From assembly GCA_003194525.1 (NCBI GenBank), contig NBIV01000145.1:62001-126000 (forward strand): a DNA stretch of 64,000 bases, written 5' to 3'. This document shows positions 51,669 through 61,699 of this stretch, in pieces. The notes beneath the pieces were generated by a model. That model was not told where the DNA came from. It did not search any database and saw nothing but the letters and a program-made list of their open reading frames with translations. Position 1 is the stretch's first letter. Each line of letters opens with the position of its first letter. The translations under genes were made by a program, and so were the position numbers. Origin of the DNA: Gracilariopsis chorda. Taxonomy: Eukaryota; Rhodophyta; Florideophyceae; Gracilariales; Gracilariaceae.

Positions 51669-54600
51669 TTCGCCCCGTCTAAGGCTGAAGACGTCTTCGT
51701 CGAAGCCTGTGTAGTAGCGAAAGCGCGAAGTGCGTCGGAGCAATTGCGAAGCGCGGTACGCGGTAGCCATGCAGCATCGTCCTGGGTCTCGCCAACAAAC
51801 TGAACGAGGTAGTATACACGGCGGTTAAAGCGTTTTCGGGCGACGATCTTCTCGACTTCTTGTTCGACAGAGCCGTCGTTGTTGATCACGATGTCCAACG
51901 GGCTCTTGTTGTCATCATGGAAAACGCGGAGCTTTGCGACGTGAAAGACGTTGTGCGCGCGGCGCATAGTCGGCGGTAGTTCAATGCGATAGGTCACAGG
52001 TCCCAGACGCTCGCGAATACGGAACGGACCGATGTAGCGCGGTTGCCACTTCTTCGGGAGCGTTGCGCGGCGAGTGAGCGAGAGGGTTTCGGCGCGTAGA
52101 AGGACGAGGGATCCCGGATCGAATGATACATCGCGACGGTGTCGATCAGCGTAGTGCTTCTGGTCGGAGCGGGCTTTCGCAAGGTGTTCGCGTGCGAGCA
52201 CAACCATCGCCTGTCTTTTCTCGACGTAGTCGGCCGCCGACTGCGAACGCTCGGTGCAGTGCTCGAGAGCGTGGGTGATAGGAGTGTGGGGATTGTAGCC
52301 GAGGGCGACTTCGAATGGCGAAAGACGGGTGCTGCTGTGGCGCGAACTGTTGTACTCGAATTCTAAAGTTGGAAGGATGGTGTGCCAGTCGGCGGGAGCG
52401 GATTGGATCGAGGAGCGCAGCATGGCGGACAGCGTGCGGATGAGGTTCTCGGATTGCCCATCGGTCTCGGGGTGGTTAGCGGTAGAGGTGTTGTTGCGGA
52501 CATTCAGCAGTTGCGTCAATGTCTTCCAGAATCGCGACTTGACCTTCGGATCTCGGTCCGACACGAGGGTGTGCGGGACGCCATGCTTCGAGAACAGGTG
52601 CAGATCAAAGAGAAGAGCGGGGTCCTGGGCGGTTGCTGTCTTCCTGGTAGGGATACAGATAGATTGCTTCGACAGCTTGTCGACGATGACAAGGATCGCA
52701 TCAAAGCCGTTGCTCGAGACGGGAAGCTCGGTTAAGAAGTCAAAAGTCACGACCTCCCAGCAGCGGTTCGGGATAGGGAGCGGCTGGAGTAGTCCCTGTG
52801 GCGGCTTGCAGACGGCTTTGTTGGACTGGCATTGGCGGCAGGTGCGCACGAAGCGGAGGATGTCGCGGTACATATGTGGCCAGTAGACCGTGCGAGCGGC
52901 GGAAAAGTAAGTCTTGTCGGCTCCAGTGTGGCCAACTCCATGGAAGTAGCGAGTGAGTTCGTCGCGCACAGCCCCGAGAGGGATGTACAGACGAAGGGAG
53001 CCGGTTCCTGTCCAGTAGATGAGGTCATTGTGGACGGTAAGGTTGGGGTGAGGGCGGCGTCTCGCTGTTTGGGGAGTGTGTGTGTGAGGTTTGAGGCTAG
53101 CCAATACATCGCAAGCGAGCGGATCCGTTGCATAGAAAGCACGGACGCGAGGGTGGAGGTCGGGAAGGTGGATGTTGAGTGAGCGGAGATATGGGGTGTG
53201 GTCCGGTCTTCGGCTTAGCGCGTCGGGGACCACATTTCGCTTACCCGGGAGGTGGTGGACGTCGAAAGTATGCTCCTGGATCTCGTCAAGCCAGCGACAC
53301 TGGCGTCCAGTGAGCTTCGCCTTCGATTGCAGGTAGCGGATGGGATCATGGTCCGTATTCAGGATGAAGCTGCGCCCACGAAGGTACGGACCCCATACAC
53401 GAAGAGCGATCATGACTGCCAGCAACTCTTGGTCGCCGGTGTCCCAATTGGTCTCTGCCGGTGAGAGTCTATGGGATAAGTAGGCGATAGGATGTCCATC
53501 CTGTGAGAGCGTTGCCCCAACTGCGTGCTTAGAGGCGTCGTTGGCGAGGACGAAAGGCTTGTCTGGGTCGGGGTGAGCGAGCACAGGCGCGGAAGTTAGC
53601 GCCAGTTTGATAGCGTCAAACGCGGACTGCTGCACGGGCGTCCACTCAAAGTGGTGAGAACGGAGCAAGTCCGTGAGCGGCTGTACGATCGCTGCGTAGC
53701 CCTTCACGAAGCGACGGTAGAAGTTGGCCAAGCCGATAAACTGCTGGATGTGCTTCAGAGTCCTCGGTATAGGCCAGTCGCGAACAGAAGTGACGAGGCG
53801 CTCCTGGGTGGAAACGCCCTTGTCGGAGATCTTGAATCCCAGAAAGTCTACTTCTGTTACCCCAAACGCGCACTTACTCAGTTTCGCGTAGAGTTGGTGC
53901 TTGCGTAGGGCGGATAGTACCTGGTGGAGGTGTTGTTTGTGTTCCTCGATAGAATGACTGTACACGAGGACGTCGTCGATATACAGGACCAGGCATTGTC
54001 CATTCAAGTGGCGAAGTGCGGTAGAGATGAGACGAGAGAAAGCTCCGGGAGCGTTGCATAGCCCGAAGCACAGTACGCGCCACTCGAAGGATCCAAAGCG
54101 GGTTCGGATCGCGGTCTTGTGACAGTCTTCGTCCTTGATTCGCATCTGGTGATAGGCCCCAACGAGGTCTATCTGGGAGAAGATGGTAGCTCCTGCAACC
54201 TGGTCCAGAGCCTCATCGATGAGCGGGAGAGGCGTGGCGTCCGGAACCGTGATTCGGTTTAGCGCGCGATAGTCGCAGACCATTCGGAGTTGGCCGGACT
54301 TCTTCTTGACGAAGAACACGGGAGCACCAACCGGGGAGGAGGAGGGGCGGATGAGACCCTTGCGGAGGAGTTCATCCAAGGTGTTGCGGAGGAGAGTGAG
54401 CTCTTGAGCTGAGAGGCGGATAACAGGTCGAACGGGAGGTGGTTCACCAGGGCGGAGGTTGATCTCGAAGTCTTGTTCGCGCTGCGGAGGGAGCTCGTAC
54501 GGTAGCTCTTCCTTGAAGACGTCGTCGAATTCGTCGACGATGGATGCCAGCTCGGTGTGGCATTCGACGGACGTGGAAGGGCGGAGGCGTAGCGCGTAGA

Positions 54601-55159
54601 GTTCGCAGGAACGCTTCTTCACAAGGCGGCGCATGCGCTTGTAGGTGATCGTCGGGACCGTGGGTTTGTCAAATGGCTTCGTCGAGGTAGACTGGCTTCG
54701 TGGCAGCACTTTCATAAGAGAACCATCGGCGCGCTTGATGGTCAGGCTGTATGAGCACCAATCGACGTATGGTCGAACCTGTCGGAGCCATTGACCACCG
54801 ACGGTGACGAGTGGAAGCCCGTTGTCTTTGTCCTTCATGTCGATGACGTAGACAGTGACTGGGGCTAGGGCGTCATGTAGAGCGATCGTAGTGTGTGCTT
54901 GAGAGTGTACAGGCACCGTGGTGTCGTTGCCAAGTTCTGTGAGAGAGTAGTCAGAAGGTTTCAGGAAGAGATTGCACAAACGTGCGGTGTCAGGCGAGAT
55001 GAAGGCGTGAGAGGCACCTGGATCGAGATGGAAGGCAACTGGGTGGCCATTGAGGGAGCCGTTGTACATCATCTCGCCGACGGGGGTGGCGTCGATGGCG
55101 GAAAGAGTGGGGAGCGATCGAGCGCCGAGAGGAGCCGCACTGGTGTGCGGCGTGCTTAG
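51656..55159 (-). CDS. pol: gypsy Pol polyprotein with chromodomain
   Basis: Frame opens at 55159, just after a TAA at 55160-55162, and is in the -1 frame to Gag; the first ATG is 55072 (1138 aa from there). Numbering from that ATG: protease FHLDPGASHAFI, Asp 17 (D-P-G instead of the usual D-S/T-G); RT MVCDYRALNRITV, FSQIDLVGAYHQM and LYIDDVLVYS with Y-I-D-D at 364-367; RNase H FVLANDASKHAVGATLS; integrase zinc finger and CRQCQ; core VTFDFLTELP, VSDRDPKVKSRFW (Asp 839) and GQSENLIRTL (Glu 875), an exact D-D-35-E step. C-terminal chromodomain: VEKIVARKRFNRRVYYLVQF and GETQDDAAWLP. It ends inside the 3' LTR. Complete except for the unusual protease Pro. Confidence 0.92.
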   Translation of the reverse strand, partial: LSTPHTSAAPLGARSLPTLSAIDATPVGEMMYNGSLNGHPVAFHLDPGASHAFISPDTARLCNLFLKPSDYSLTELGNDTTVPVHSQAHTTIALHDALAPVTVYVIDMKDKDNGLPLVTVGGQWLRQVRPYVDWCSYSLTIKRADGSLMKVLPRSQSTSTKPFDKPTVPTITYKRMRRLVKKRSCELYALRLRPSTSVECHTELASIVDEFDDVFKEELPYELPPQREQDFEINLRPGEPPPVRPVIRLSAQELTLLRNTLDELLRKGLIRPSSSPVGAPVFFVKKKSGQLRMVCDYRALNRITVPDATPLPLIDEALDQVAGATIFSQIDLVGAYHQMRIKDEDCHKTAIRTRFGSFEWRVLCFGLCNAPGAFSRLISTALRHLNGQCLVLYIDDVLVYSHSIEEHKQHLHQVLSALRKHQLYAKLSKCAFGVTEVDFLGFKISDKGVSTQERLVTSVRDWPIPRTLKHIQQFIGLANFYRRFVKGYAAIVQPLTDLLRSHHFEWTPVQQSAFDAIKLALTSAPVLAHPDPDKPFVLANDASKHAVGATLSQDGHPIAYLSHRLSPAETNWDTGDQELLAVMIALRVWGPYLRGRSFILNTDHDPIRYLQSKAKLTGRQCRWLDEIQEHTFDVHHLPGKRNVVPDALSRRPDHTPYLRSLNIHLPDLHPRVRAFYATDPLACDVLASLKPHTHTPQTARRRPHPNLTVHNDLIYWTGTGSLRLYIPLGAVRDELTRYFHGVGHTGADKTYFSAARTVYWPHMYRDILRFVRTCRQCQSNKAVCKPPQGLLQPLPIPNRCWEVVTFDFLTELPVSSNGFDAILVIVDKLSKQSICIPTRKTATAQDPALLFDLHLFSKHGVPHTLVSDRDPKVKSRFWKTLTQLLNVRNNTSTANHPETDGQSENLIRTLSAMLRSSIQSAPADWHTILPTLEFEYNSSRHSSTRLSPFEVALGYNPHTPITHALEHCTERSQSAADYVEKRQAMVVLAREHLAKARSDQKHYADRHRRDVSFDPGSLVLLRAETLSLTRRATLPKKWQPRYIGPFRIRERLGPVTYRIELPPTMRRAHNVFHVAKLRVFHDDNKSPLDIVINNDGSVEQEVEKIVARKRFNRRVYYLVQFVGETQDDAAWLPRTALRNCSDALRAFATTQASTKTSSALDGANVTK
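51669..51680 (-). other. polypurine tract
   Basis: Complement of TTCGCCCCGTCT beside the 3' LTR. Confidence 0.6.
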
Positions 55160-56433
55160 TTATTCGTGCGACTCTTCAACCCGGAGGCAGTGCTGACGTT
55201 AAGTCGGCAAGGGTGGCTTGGATCGCTCCAAGGGCCTTTACCACACTTCATGCAGCGGTCGTGGGCGCGGTAGATACGATTCTCTAAAGGATTGCGAACG
55301 TCGGCGAGTCCCCAGCAATCGGCGCGTAGTTCCTTGCCGATCAGTGATGGGTCGGTAGATTTATCCAAGGTTGATTTCGCAGTGCGGTCTTTGTTCTTTC
55401 CCTGTCTGGATCGGGCGGAAGATGTAGACGATGGCGGATATCCTTCATTCCACTTCTCGGAGATGTGGACCGTTCGTACGAAGTTGTACACCTCGGCCAT
55501 ATTCGGAGGTCTTCCATCGGGGAAGCGGACGGAAAGCTTCTTCTTGAAGAGAACAGGGAGACTGAGCTGGAAGAACGTAAATGCTTCAGTGACTGGGGTG
55601 TTGCAGATATCTACGAGTTCGCGGAACTTCGTGATGTGACTCTCGAGGGAGCCCTCACTGAATCGCAAGCGTCTGAGCTGGACTCGCGCAAGCGCCGTCT
55701 CGTTCGCGGGAACAAATTCGGAGAGCATTGCAGTCTGCACCTCGTCGAGAGTGTTAAAGATCGTGCCTTCGCGCGTCGCACGAGAGTACCAGTGATCTGC
55801 GTTGTCCCGTAGTAGGCAGGAGACGATATGCACCTCCTGAGCGTCGTCGATGGAAGGACAGAGACTTGTAATCTTTCGGACGTTCGATACGAAGGAGCGG
55901 ACTTTGATCGACTTTCGCTCGTTGTCGCGCCCGTGGTAGGTAGAAAAGTTAGAGGACTTTAGAACCTGTAGAAGGGAGGTTGTGGGGCCAGACGCGGTCG
56001 AGATATGCGGCGCTACGTTGTTCATGGGATCTCTGGTGGTGACGGGTGGGGGGGATGGGAGCCTGGCCGACGCATCGACGCGGTTCTGCAAGGTTTGTAG
56101 CTGGGATATAATCATAGACATCGTAGTTTGCTGCTCTTTGATCATCGAGAGCAGGTTTGTGGGAGAGGGTTCTGAGGTTGAATGATTCGAAAGGAGTTCG
56201 ACGGCGTCTGGGTTTCCTGAATTGGTGGGTGCGATCTGGTTTGGAGTGGTACTAAGGTCCGGTTGTTGGGAGGGAGGCGGTGTGCACACTGCTGGTGACA
56301 CGTGCGAATGGACGGCTGGAGTCGGCGTCCGCACTGCGGGCTGAGAACCGGAACATGGAGGAGAGGCAGTTTGAGACGGCGGGGTTGGAGTGGCAACCCG
56401 TCGGCCGAGTTTGGATTGACAGGCCAGCGGCAT
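55156..56433 (-). CDS. gag: gypsy Gag protein, 425 aa
   Basis: From ATG 56433, 57 bp inside the primer site, to TAA 55156. Pro/Thr-rich N-terminus to about residue 90, a coiled-coil-like stretch (LLSMIKEQQTTMSMIISQLQ), then a retrotransposon Gag capsid region (HIVSCLLRDNADHWYSRATR; FSEGSLESHITKFRELVDIC). Near residue 394 it has CMKCGKGPWSDPSHPC: C-x2-C-x9-H-x-C, an atypical knuckle where C-x2-C-x4-H-x4-C is usual. The gag end AAT AAC TAA is directly followed in the -1 frame by pol. No damage seen. Confidence 0.88.
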   Translation of the reverse strand: MPLACQSKLGRRVATPTPPSQTASPPCSGSQPAVRTPTPAVHSHVSPAVCTPPPSQQPDLSTTPNQIAPTNSGNPDAVELLSNHSTSEPSPTNLLSMIKEQQTTMSMIISQLQTLQNRVDASARLPSPPPVTTRDPMNNVAPHISTASGPTTSLLQVLKSSNFSTYHGRDNERKSIKVRSFVSNVRKITSLCPSIDDAQEVHIVSCLLRDNADHWYSRATREGTIFNTLDEVQTAMLSEFVPANETALARVQLRRLRFSEGSLESHITKFRELVDICNTPVTEAFTFFQLSLPVLFKKKLSVRFPDGRPPNMAEVYNFVRTVHISEKWNEGYPPSSTSSARSRQGKNKDRTAKSTLDKSTDPSLIGKELRADCWGLADVRNPLENRIYRAHDRCMKCGKGPWSDPSHPCRLNVSTASGLKSRTNN

Positions 56434-56489
56434 GACGACAATACAGGGTTAGTGGTATGATTGAGTTCCAGCGGAGAGGAACGAAAGCT

Positions 56490-56499
56490 GATGCTACCA
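56490..56499 (-). other. primer-binding site
   Basis: Minus strand TGGTAGCATC, two bases after the 5' LTR; same primer site as the copia family. Confidence 0.75.
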
Positions 56500-56501
56500 A
56501 G

Positions 56502-56597
56502 TGTAATACAGTCGTGTAATACAGAGAGATATATCCGTGTACAACGGAGAGGATGAGATAATCAATTGGTTGTCGAGGTTTTCGACTGGCTGGAGAG
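56502..56597 (-). repeat. gypsy 5' LTR, first part
   Basis: 96 bp up to the GAGAG target of the copia element; continues at 62400. Confidence 0.92.
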
Positions 56598-56733
56598 TGT
56601 AGACGGACGCAGAATTGTTCTGGTCCACTGATTGGAACGTGCGGCACGAGCCACACGTTCCAACAGTATAAATAAAGGGCCCCCTTCTGTACCCCTTTGG
56701 ATCGAAGGGGGCAGCGAGAGAGAAACAGCTACA
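56598..56733 (+). repeat. 5' LTR of the 56.6-kb copia element
   Basis: TGTAGACGG to CAGCTACA; contains TATAAATAAA at 56667-56676, serving as TATA box and poly(A) signal. Confidence 0.92.
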
Positions 56734-56745
56734 TGGTAGCATCGC
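56734..56745 (+). other. primer-binding site
   Basis: TGGTAGCATCGC directly after the LTR. Confidence 0.8.
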
Positions 56746-58027
56746 ACTGGGTGAACCGACACCCAGGCGATTATAGAGCCGTATATGCAAAACATATCGA
56801 TAACGGCCGCCGCCGAGCGCCCCATCAGCCTCAGCGCCAACGAATATAATCAAGAGCTTCACGAGTGCATCCCTGCGCCGCGCTACCCTGACGCAGAAGT
56901 CAACCCCCTCGCCGAGGCGCCGCTCGTGCCCGCGGCGTCTACGCTACGCGCCTAGGCGCTTCTACGCCGGATATCCGCCTGCGCGCCGCTTTACCTATAA
57001 GCCTTCTCCTCCGACGCTGCGCCAAAGTTTTTTCTCTCTCCTACCCTGTCGTGTGGCCGCGCTGCTTCAGAGTCCTACCGCCCTCACGCACCCCCTTCCC
57101 CCCCGCCCGGCAAAGCACTACAAATCACCCCCCGCATCACTAAGGACGAAGAGCCGGCCGTTCCCTCCCCCCCCCTCCCGCCTGGCATTAAGGGCAAGTC
57201 TGCGCCCGCTCTGCCGCCTTTCCCCCAGCGGACACCGACAAAGAAGAGTGTGCCCCCCCCCCCCGCCCGCACTCAAACACAAAACCCCGGCACTGCACTA
57301 CAACTGCTTACCTCTCCCTCTCACTCCTCAACATCTGAGACATACTACGCTAAGCACTCTATCACAACCCGGTAAGAGCCGGCCGTAAGATCTGAGTAAG
57401 GCCTCGCCACCGATTACTCCGTAAGGGAAGTTCGGCACATAAGACGAGAGAAAGAAAGTGCCGAACAGGGCCTCCGCCGCTATTACCCCGGAAGGGAAGT
57501 TAGCACTTGGCCGAGCTAAGATTCACAAGCCGAATACCGGTTGGGAATCGACTGGGGACTTGAACTAAACCGGCGGGTTGCGCACTTGCCGTATAACCGG
57601 CTCCGCTGGGGTGAGTGTTGCGATCGTTCGAGGACAAGGTGTCTCGTCGTTCGGCCCGGACCTGAGTAAGGACAAGAACTTTATACGGAGTACACCTCGC
57701 CGCGCAAGCAGCCGCAAGGATCTAGAGGGAGTGTATTGGTGAAGGCATATATACTGGTCATTAACCATTCCCGGGACGATCCGTACGTTACACGCACCTC
57801 ATTCCTGGATTGCGCAGGACATAGAAAGGCAGCTGAAAGCGCACCTCACCGAGAGAGTCTAACTCGGAGCCAGTGGTCTGACCCTTAGGGTACCAGAGAT
57901 AGTATCTCCTGTCAGTGTGCCCGGCTACTCAAAGAGTGGCAGAAGAATCCCTCGCCCGGTAGAGGACCGGTGAAGAATATAAACGATCTGCCCCTTTGGA
58001 TAAGTCTCGCGTCGAGAACACTCCGCG
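56746..58027 (+). other. untranslated leader of the 56.6-kb copia element
   Basis: 1.3 kb. 56860-57260 is very C-rich but has no regular repeat. 57370-57620 has the family block with GGGAAGTT-type modules in two copies (CCGATTACTCCGTAAGGGAA and CCGCTATTACCCCGGAAGGG), then GGTTGGGAATCGACTGGGGA. Confidence 0.7.
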
Positions 58028-59272
58028 ATGGACACAGAGCGAGAATACGACAATAAAAGAATACTCCGACTACAGGGGAGCGCCGACTACTACACTTGGC
58101 GCATCTACGTAAGGGATCTCATGCACTCATCGCAATCCCTTTTCGTCCTCACCGAACCTCGACCCACCGAGGGAAGCGCAGCAACCCGAAAGCGCTGGGA
58201 CGATGCCGATCGCAAAGCACGCTCCGCGATCGTGCAGAACCTTGGAACACAGCCGATTGTCGCTGTATCAGAACTCCTGGAAAGGGAGTACTGCTCCGCT
58301 TTGGAAGTGTGGACCAAACTAGAGGCCACATATAAGAAGGACAACATACAGTCAAAGTTGAACCTTCGCCAAAAGCTTAGCACCATGGCATATAAAGACG
58401 GTGAGGACATACAAAATCACCTCATTACCCTTGAAACCACTTTCTTAGAACTCGCACGCCTAGGCGACCCAGTGACAGATAAGGAAAGGACCGCCACGTT
58501 ACTTCGTTCCCTTTCAGAGTCACTGATGGCCATCACACTACTGGCTGACGCTACAAATATGGAATACGACCAGGTGGTATCCCTAGTGCGATCAGAAATG
58601 GACCGTAGGGGTCATCGCCCAAACAACACTACGGCATCGAAACCAAACGACCGCACACACCCATACCCGGCCACAAAGAAGTCTTCACAAGGCAAAAGAC
58701 AGCACACAAAGCCAAAGAAAAGAGGCGTGAAATGTTGGAACTGCGGGCGTATCGGACACATTCGTTCCGAATGCTGGAGGAAAACCAACAACAAGTCCTC
58801 GGAAACCACTCAACACGGTAAAAACAAGAGCAATAACACAAACCGCTCGTGGGATTCAAACCGAAACGGGAATAACCAGCAAGAAAACCATCGACAGGAT
58901 GCCAACCGCAACAACAACCACAACAAGCAAAACCAAAACCACCGCGGATTCGTAGCGATCGCCAACGCCAGCGTACATTCCGAGCAACACACACCGACAT
59001 GGTTGGACTCAGGGGCAAGTCACGTCTTCATCAAAGACAAGTCCCTGTTCTGGGAATATCACACAACCCCACCACAAACCGTGAATACTTGCGATAATAC
59101 ATCCGACAGCGTGGGACTTGGGAAAATAAAATTACCTTTCGGCGCAAACGGTGTGATGTTACCAGCAAAGCATACCCCAAGCTTCGACTCCAACCTAATC
59201 TCCCTCTCCACTCTGGCATCACAAGTAGACGTCGAATTTTCCACTGAGGCAGAAACCAGCTTCATTATATAG
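58028..59272 (+). CDS. gag: copia Gag-protease part of polyprotein
   Basis: 414 aa from ATG 58028 to TAG 59270. Gag matches the 39.9-kb copy closely (KKDNIQSKLNLRQKLSTMAY; LLADATNMEYDQVVSLVRSE). The zinc knuckle CWNCGRIGHIRSEC is intact, followed by an Asn-rich linker. Protease WLDSGASHVFIKDKSLFWEY has Asp 327. The TAG replaces a residue in the linker between protease and integrase; the same frame continues to 61699, and the 39.9-kb copy has no stop here, so it is a nonsense mutation and not a programmed site. Confidence 0.88.
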   Translation: MDTEREYDNKRILRLQGSADYYTWRIYVRDLMHSSQSLFVLTEPRPTEGSAATRKRWDDADRKARSAIVQNLGTQPIVAVSELLEREYCSALEVWTKLEATYKKDNIQSKLNLRQKLSTMAYKDGEDIQNHLITLETTFLELARLGDPVTDKERTATLLRSLSESLMAITLLADATNMEYDQVVSLVRSEMDRRGHRPNNTTASKPNDRTHPYPATKKSSQGKRQHTKPKKRGVKCWNCGRIGHIRSECWRKTNNKSSETTQHGKNKSNNTNRSWDSNRNGNNQQENHRQDANRNNNHNKQNQNHRGFVAIANASVHSEQHTPTWLDSGASHVFIKDKSLFWEYHTTPPQTVNTCDNTSDSVGLGKIKLPFGANGVMLPAKHTPSFDSNLISLSTLASQVDVEFSTEAETSFII

Positions 59273-61699
59273 CACAAGAGCACAGGAGAGGTATTCTTCA
59301 CATCAAGGCCGAGACACGGACTCTACCCACTTCCCAACCCCTTACCCTCCCCTATGGCTCACATGGCAATGCGACAGATTGGTGACAACCCTCACGACTG
59401 GCATGAGAAACTCGGCCACCCTGGCCGAGACAAACTACTCAAGTGCGTTGAGACATCTCACGGGGTACCACGATTCTCAAGTGAGGAGGTACGCAACATC
59501 ATATGCAACCCATGCATACAAGCTGGAACAAAACGGGCTCCACTGCAACAAATTGGAAAAACTGCGAGCAGGAACCTCGAACTCACTCACACCGATCTCA
59601 GCGGACCCATCACGCCACCTTCGCTGCAAGGATCGCGATATATGCAAGTCCTTATCGAAGACAGGACAAGGGCGAGTGCCATTTACTTCCTTAGTAAAAA
59701 GACACAATTCTTCCAATCCATTCGTTGGTACAAGTCTCGCGCGGAAAACGAGGTGCCTCCGAATCGAATGTACCGCGTTCGCCTTGACGGGGCGGGTGAG
59801 AATCGCTCCGATGACTTCGTCACATATGCGATGGAGAATGGCATCATCCTTGAATTCACCCCACCATATGCGCATCAATCAAATGGCGTCGCGGAGAAGA
59901 CCATTGAAGATCTTTGGAAAGTTGCCCGCACCTTCCTGTTTGAGTCCAAGTTACCACAGGAACTCTGGGAAGAGGCAATCTCTCACGCAAACTATCTTAG
60001 GAATCGACTACCAAACCAACGGGTAGACATCAGAGTCCCGTACACCCTGTGTTTTGGTGAGAAGCCTGACTTCACCAACCTATTAAAGTTTGGACAGCCA
60101 GGACATGCGTTCATATACAGATCAGACACCGCACCGAATAAGAAGCTACTACCCCGGGCACTTCCTGGTAACTTTGTTGGTATACAAAGTCCCCGCACTT
60201 TGTACAGGGTATACATCCCATCGACTGATAAAGTAATAAAGTGCCGCAAGGCAGACTTCAAAGTAAGCAAGGACAAACTACCATCCTTCAAAGACCTGAT
60301 CGACTTCTCTTCCCTCCGAAGGCAACATGCCGAGGTGAACATGGATGAAGATTCCGAGGAACACCTCGATGCATCTCTGGCACACTGTCTCGTATCCTTC
60401 TCGCACTCCGAAGGTCTTAGGGATGACGGCACAGTCCCAAAGAACTTCGACGAAGCGAGGAAGATGAGAGGATGGGCCGAAGCTATCGGCAGGGAGTACA
60501 ATGCCTTGGTGGAAAGAGGGACATGGAGGCTTGTAGACAGGAAGCCTGGGGTGAAACCTTTACCATTCCTTTGGAGGTTCATTGCCAAACTCCTTTGCGA
60601 AGACCCACCTCCTATTGTACCTAAGGCAAGTTGCGTTGCACGGGGCGACATGCAACGCCCCTACATCGATTTTGACCCTGAGACCCTATACGCACCGGTT
60701 GCGAGACTCGAAACCATCCGCATGATCTTTGCAAAAGCCGCAGCACAAGGCTTGATCTTAGAGACCATGGATGTGAGCAACGCGTATCTCTATGGTGATC
60801 TAGATGAGCCCCTTATCATGGAGCAACCAACTAATTCATCTGGATCCTCCTTTGTCCCAGGAAAGGTTTGCTTACTCCTAAAATCGATATATGGAGCGAA
60901 ACAAGCGGGACACATATGGGGCTCATTGATGCACAGCGAGTTGATTCGCTTGGGATTCAGACAGTCTACCACAGACAGTCGGCTATACCTGTACTCGTCC
61001 AAGAGTGGTACCCTAATACTCGTTATAGTCATGGACGATATTCTTATGGCCTGCAACTCATATAGTCTACTCCAGGACTTCAAGGCCAAGATGACAAACC
61101 TGTTCAAGGTTAAGATCCTTGGTGAGGCAAAGTCATTGGTGGGGCTACAGATCGAGCGAAACGACCAGGGCATTATGGTCACCCAGACTCGTTATATCGA
61201 TAAGATAATAAAAGAGAACGGGCTTGAGAACTGTAACGTTTCTCAAACACCCCTGGCCACCAAGGAAGATCTGACCAGCCACCACGATGAAGAGCGCGCT
61301 GTGTCTACAGGAACACACAACCGATACCGGAAGTTGGTAGGTTGTTTGATGTATTTGGCCGTGAACTCCAGGCCTGACATCATGTTCGCAGCGTCGATGC
61401 TGGCAAGGCAAGTCCATGACCCATGCTTGCGGCATGTTGGACTAGCGAAGAGAGTGTTACGATACCTCAATGGTACGAAGGGTCTTGGCTTGTTCTATCC
61501 CTCTAACACTACGGCTCCAATGGAAGCGTATTGTGACGCTGATTGGGCTGGATGCCTCGAAACGCGGAAGTCCACGACGGGAGTTATAATAAAGGTGAAC
61601 GAAGCACTAATTATGTGGACGACTAAGAAGCAAGCTCTAATTACCCTGTCGTCTGGTGAAGCTGAATATGTGGCTATGTCGTACTGTGGGAAAATGTGA
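59273..61699 (+). pseudogene. pol: copia IN-RT-RNase H part of polyprotein
   Basis: Same frame as the preceding Gag-PR part. WHEKLGHPGRDKLLKC starts the integrase zinc finger, CNPCIQAGTKRAP ends it; LTHTDLSGPI, VRLDGAGENRSDD and GVAEKTIEDLWK give the D-D-E core. RT has FLWRFIAKLL, MDVSNAYLYGDLDEPLI, LKSIYGAKQAGHIWGSLMH and LVIVMDDILMAC with the Asp pair. RNase H has APMEAYCDADWAGCLETRKS and ALITLSSGEAEYVAMSYCG. The frame then ends early: GGGAAAATG has four A, and one more would keep the family frame into the next 107-codon stretch. Confidence 0.88.

Noticed and set aside
52329-52886. 185-codon plus-strand ORF
   Set aside because: Shadow of the intact gypsy integrase on the minus strand.
59270-59272. 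Programmed stop-codon readthrough between protease and integrase in copia
   Set aside because: The 39.9-kb copy has an uninterrupted frame at this place, so the TAG is most simply a nonsense mutation.
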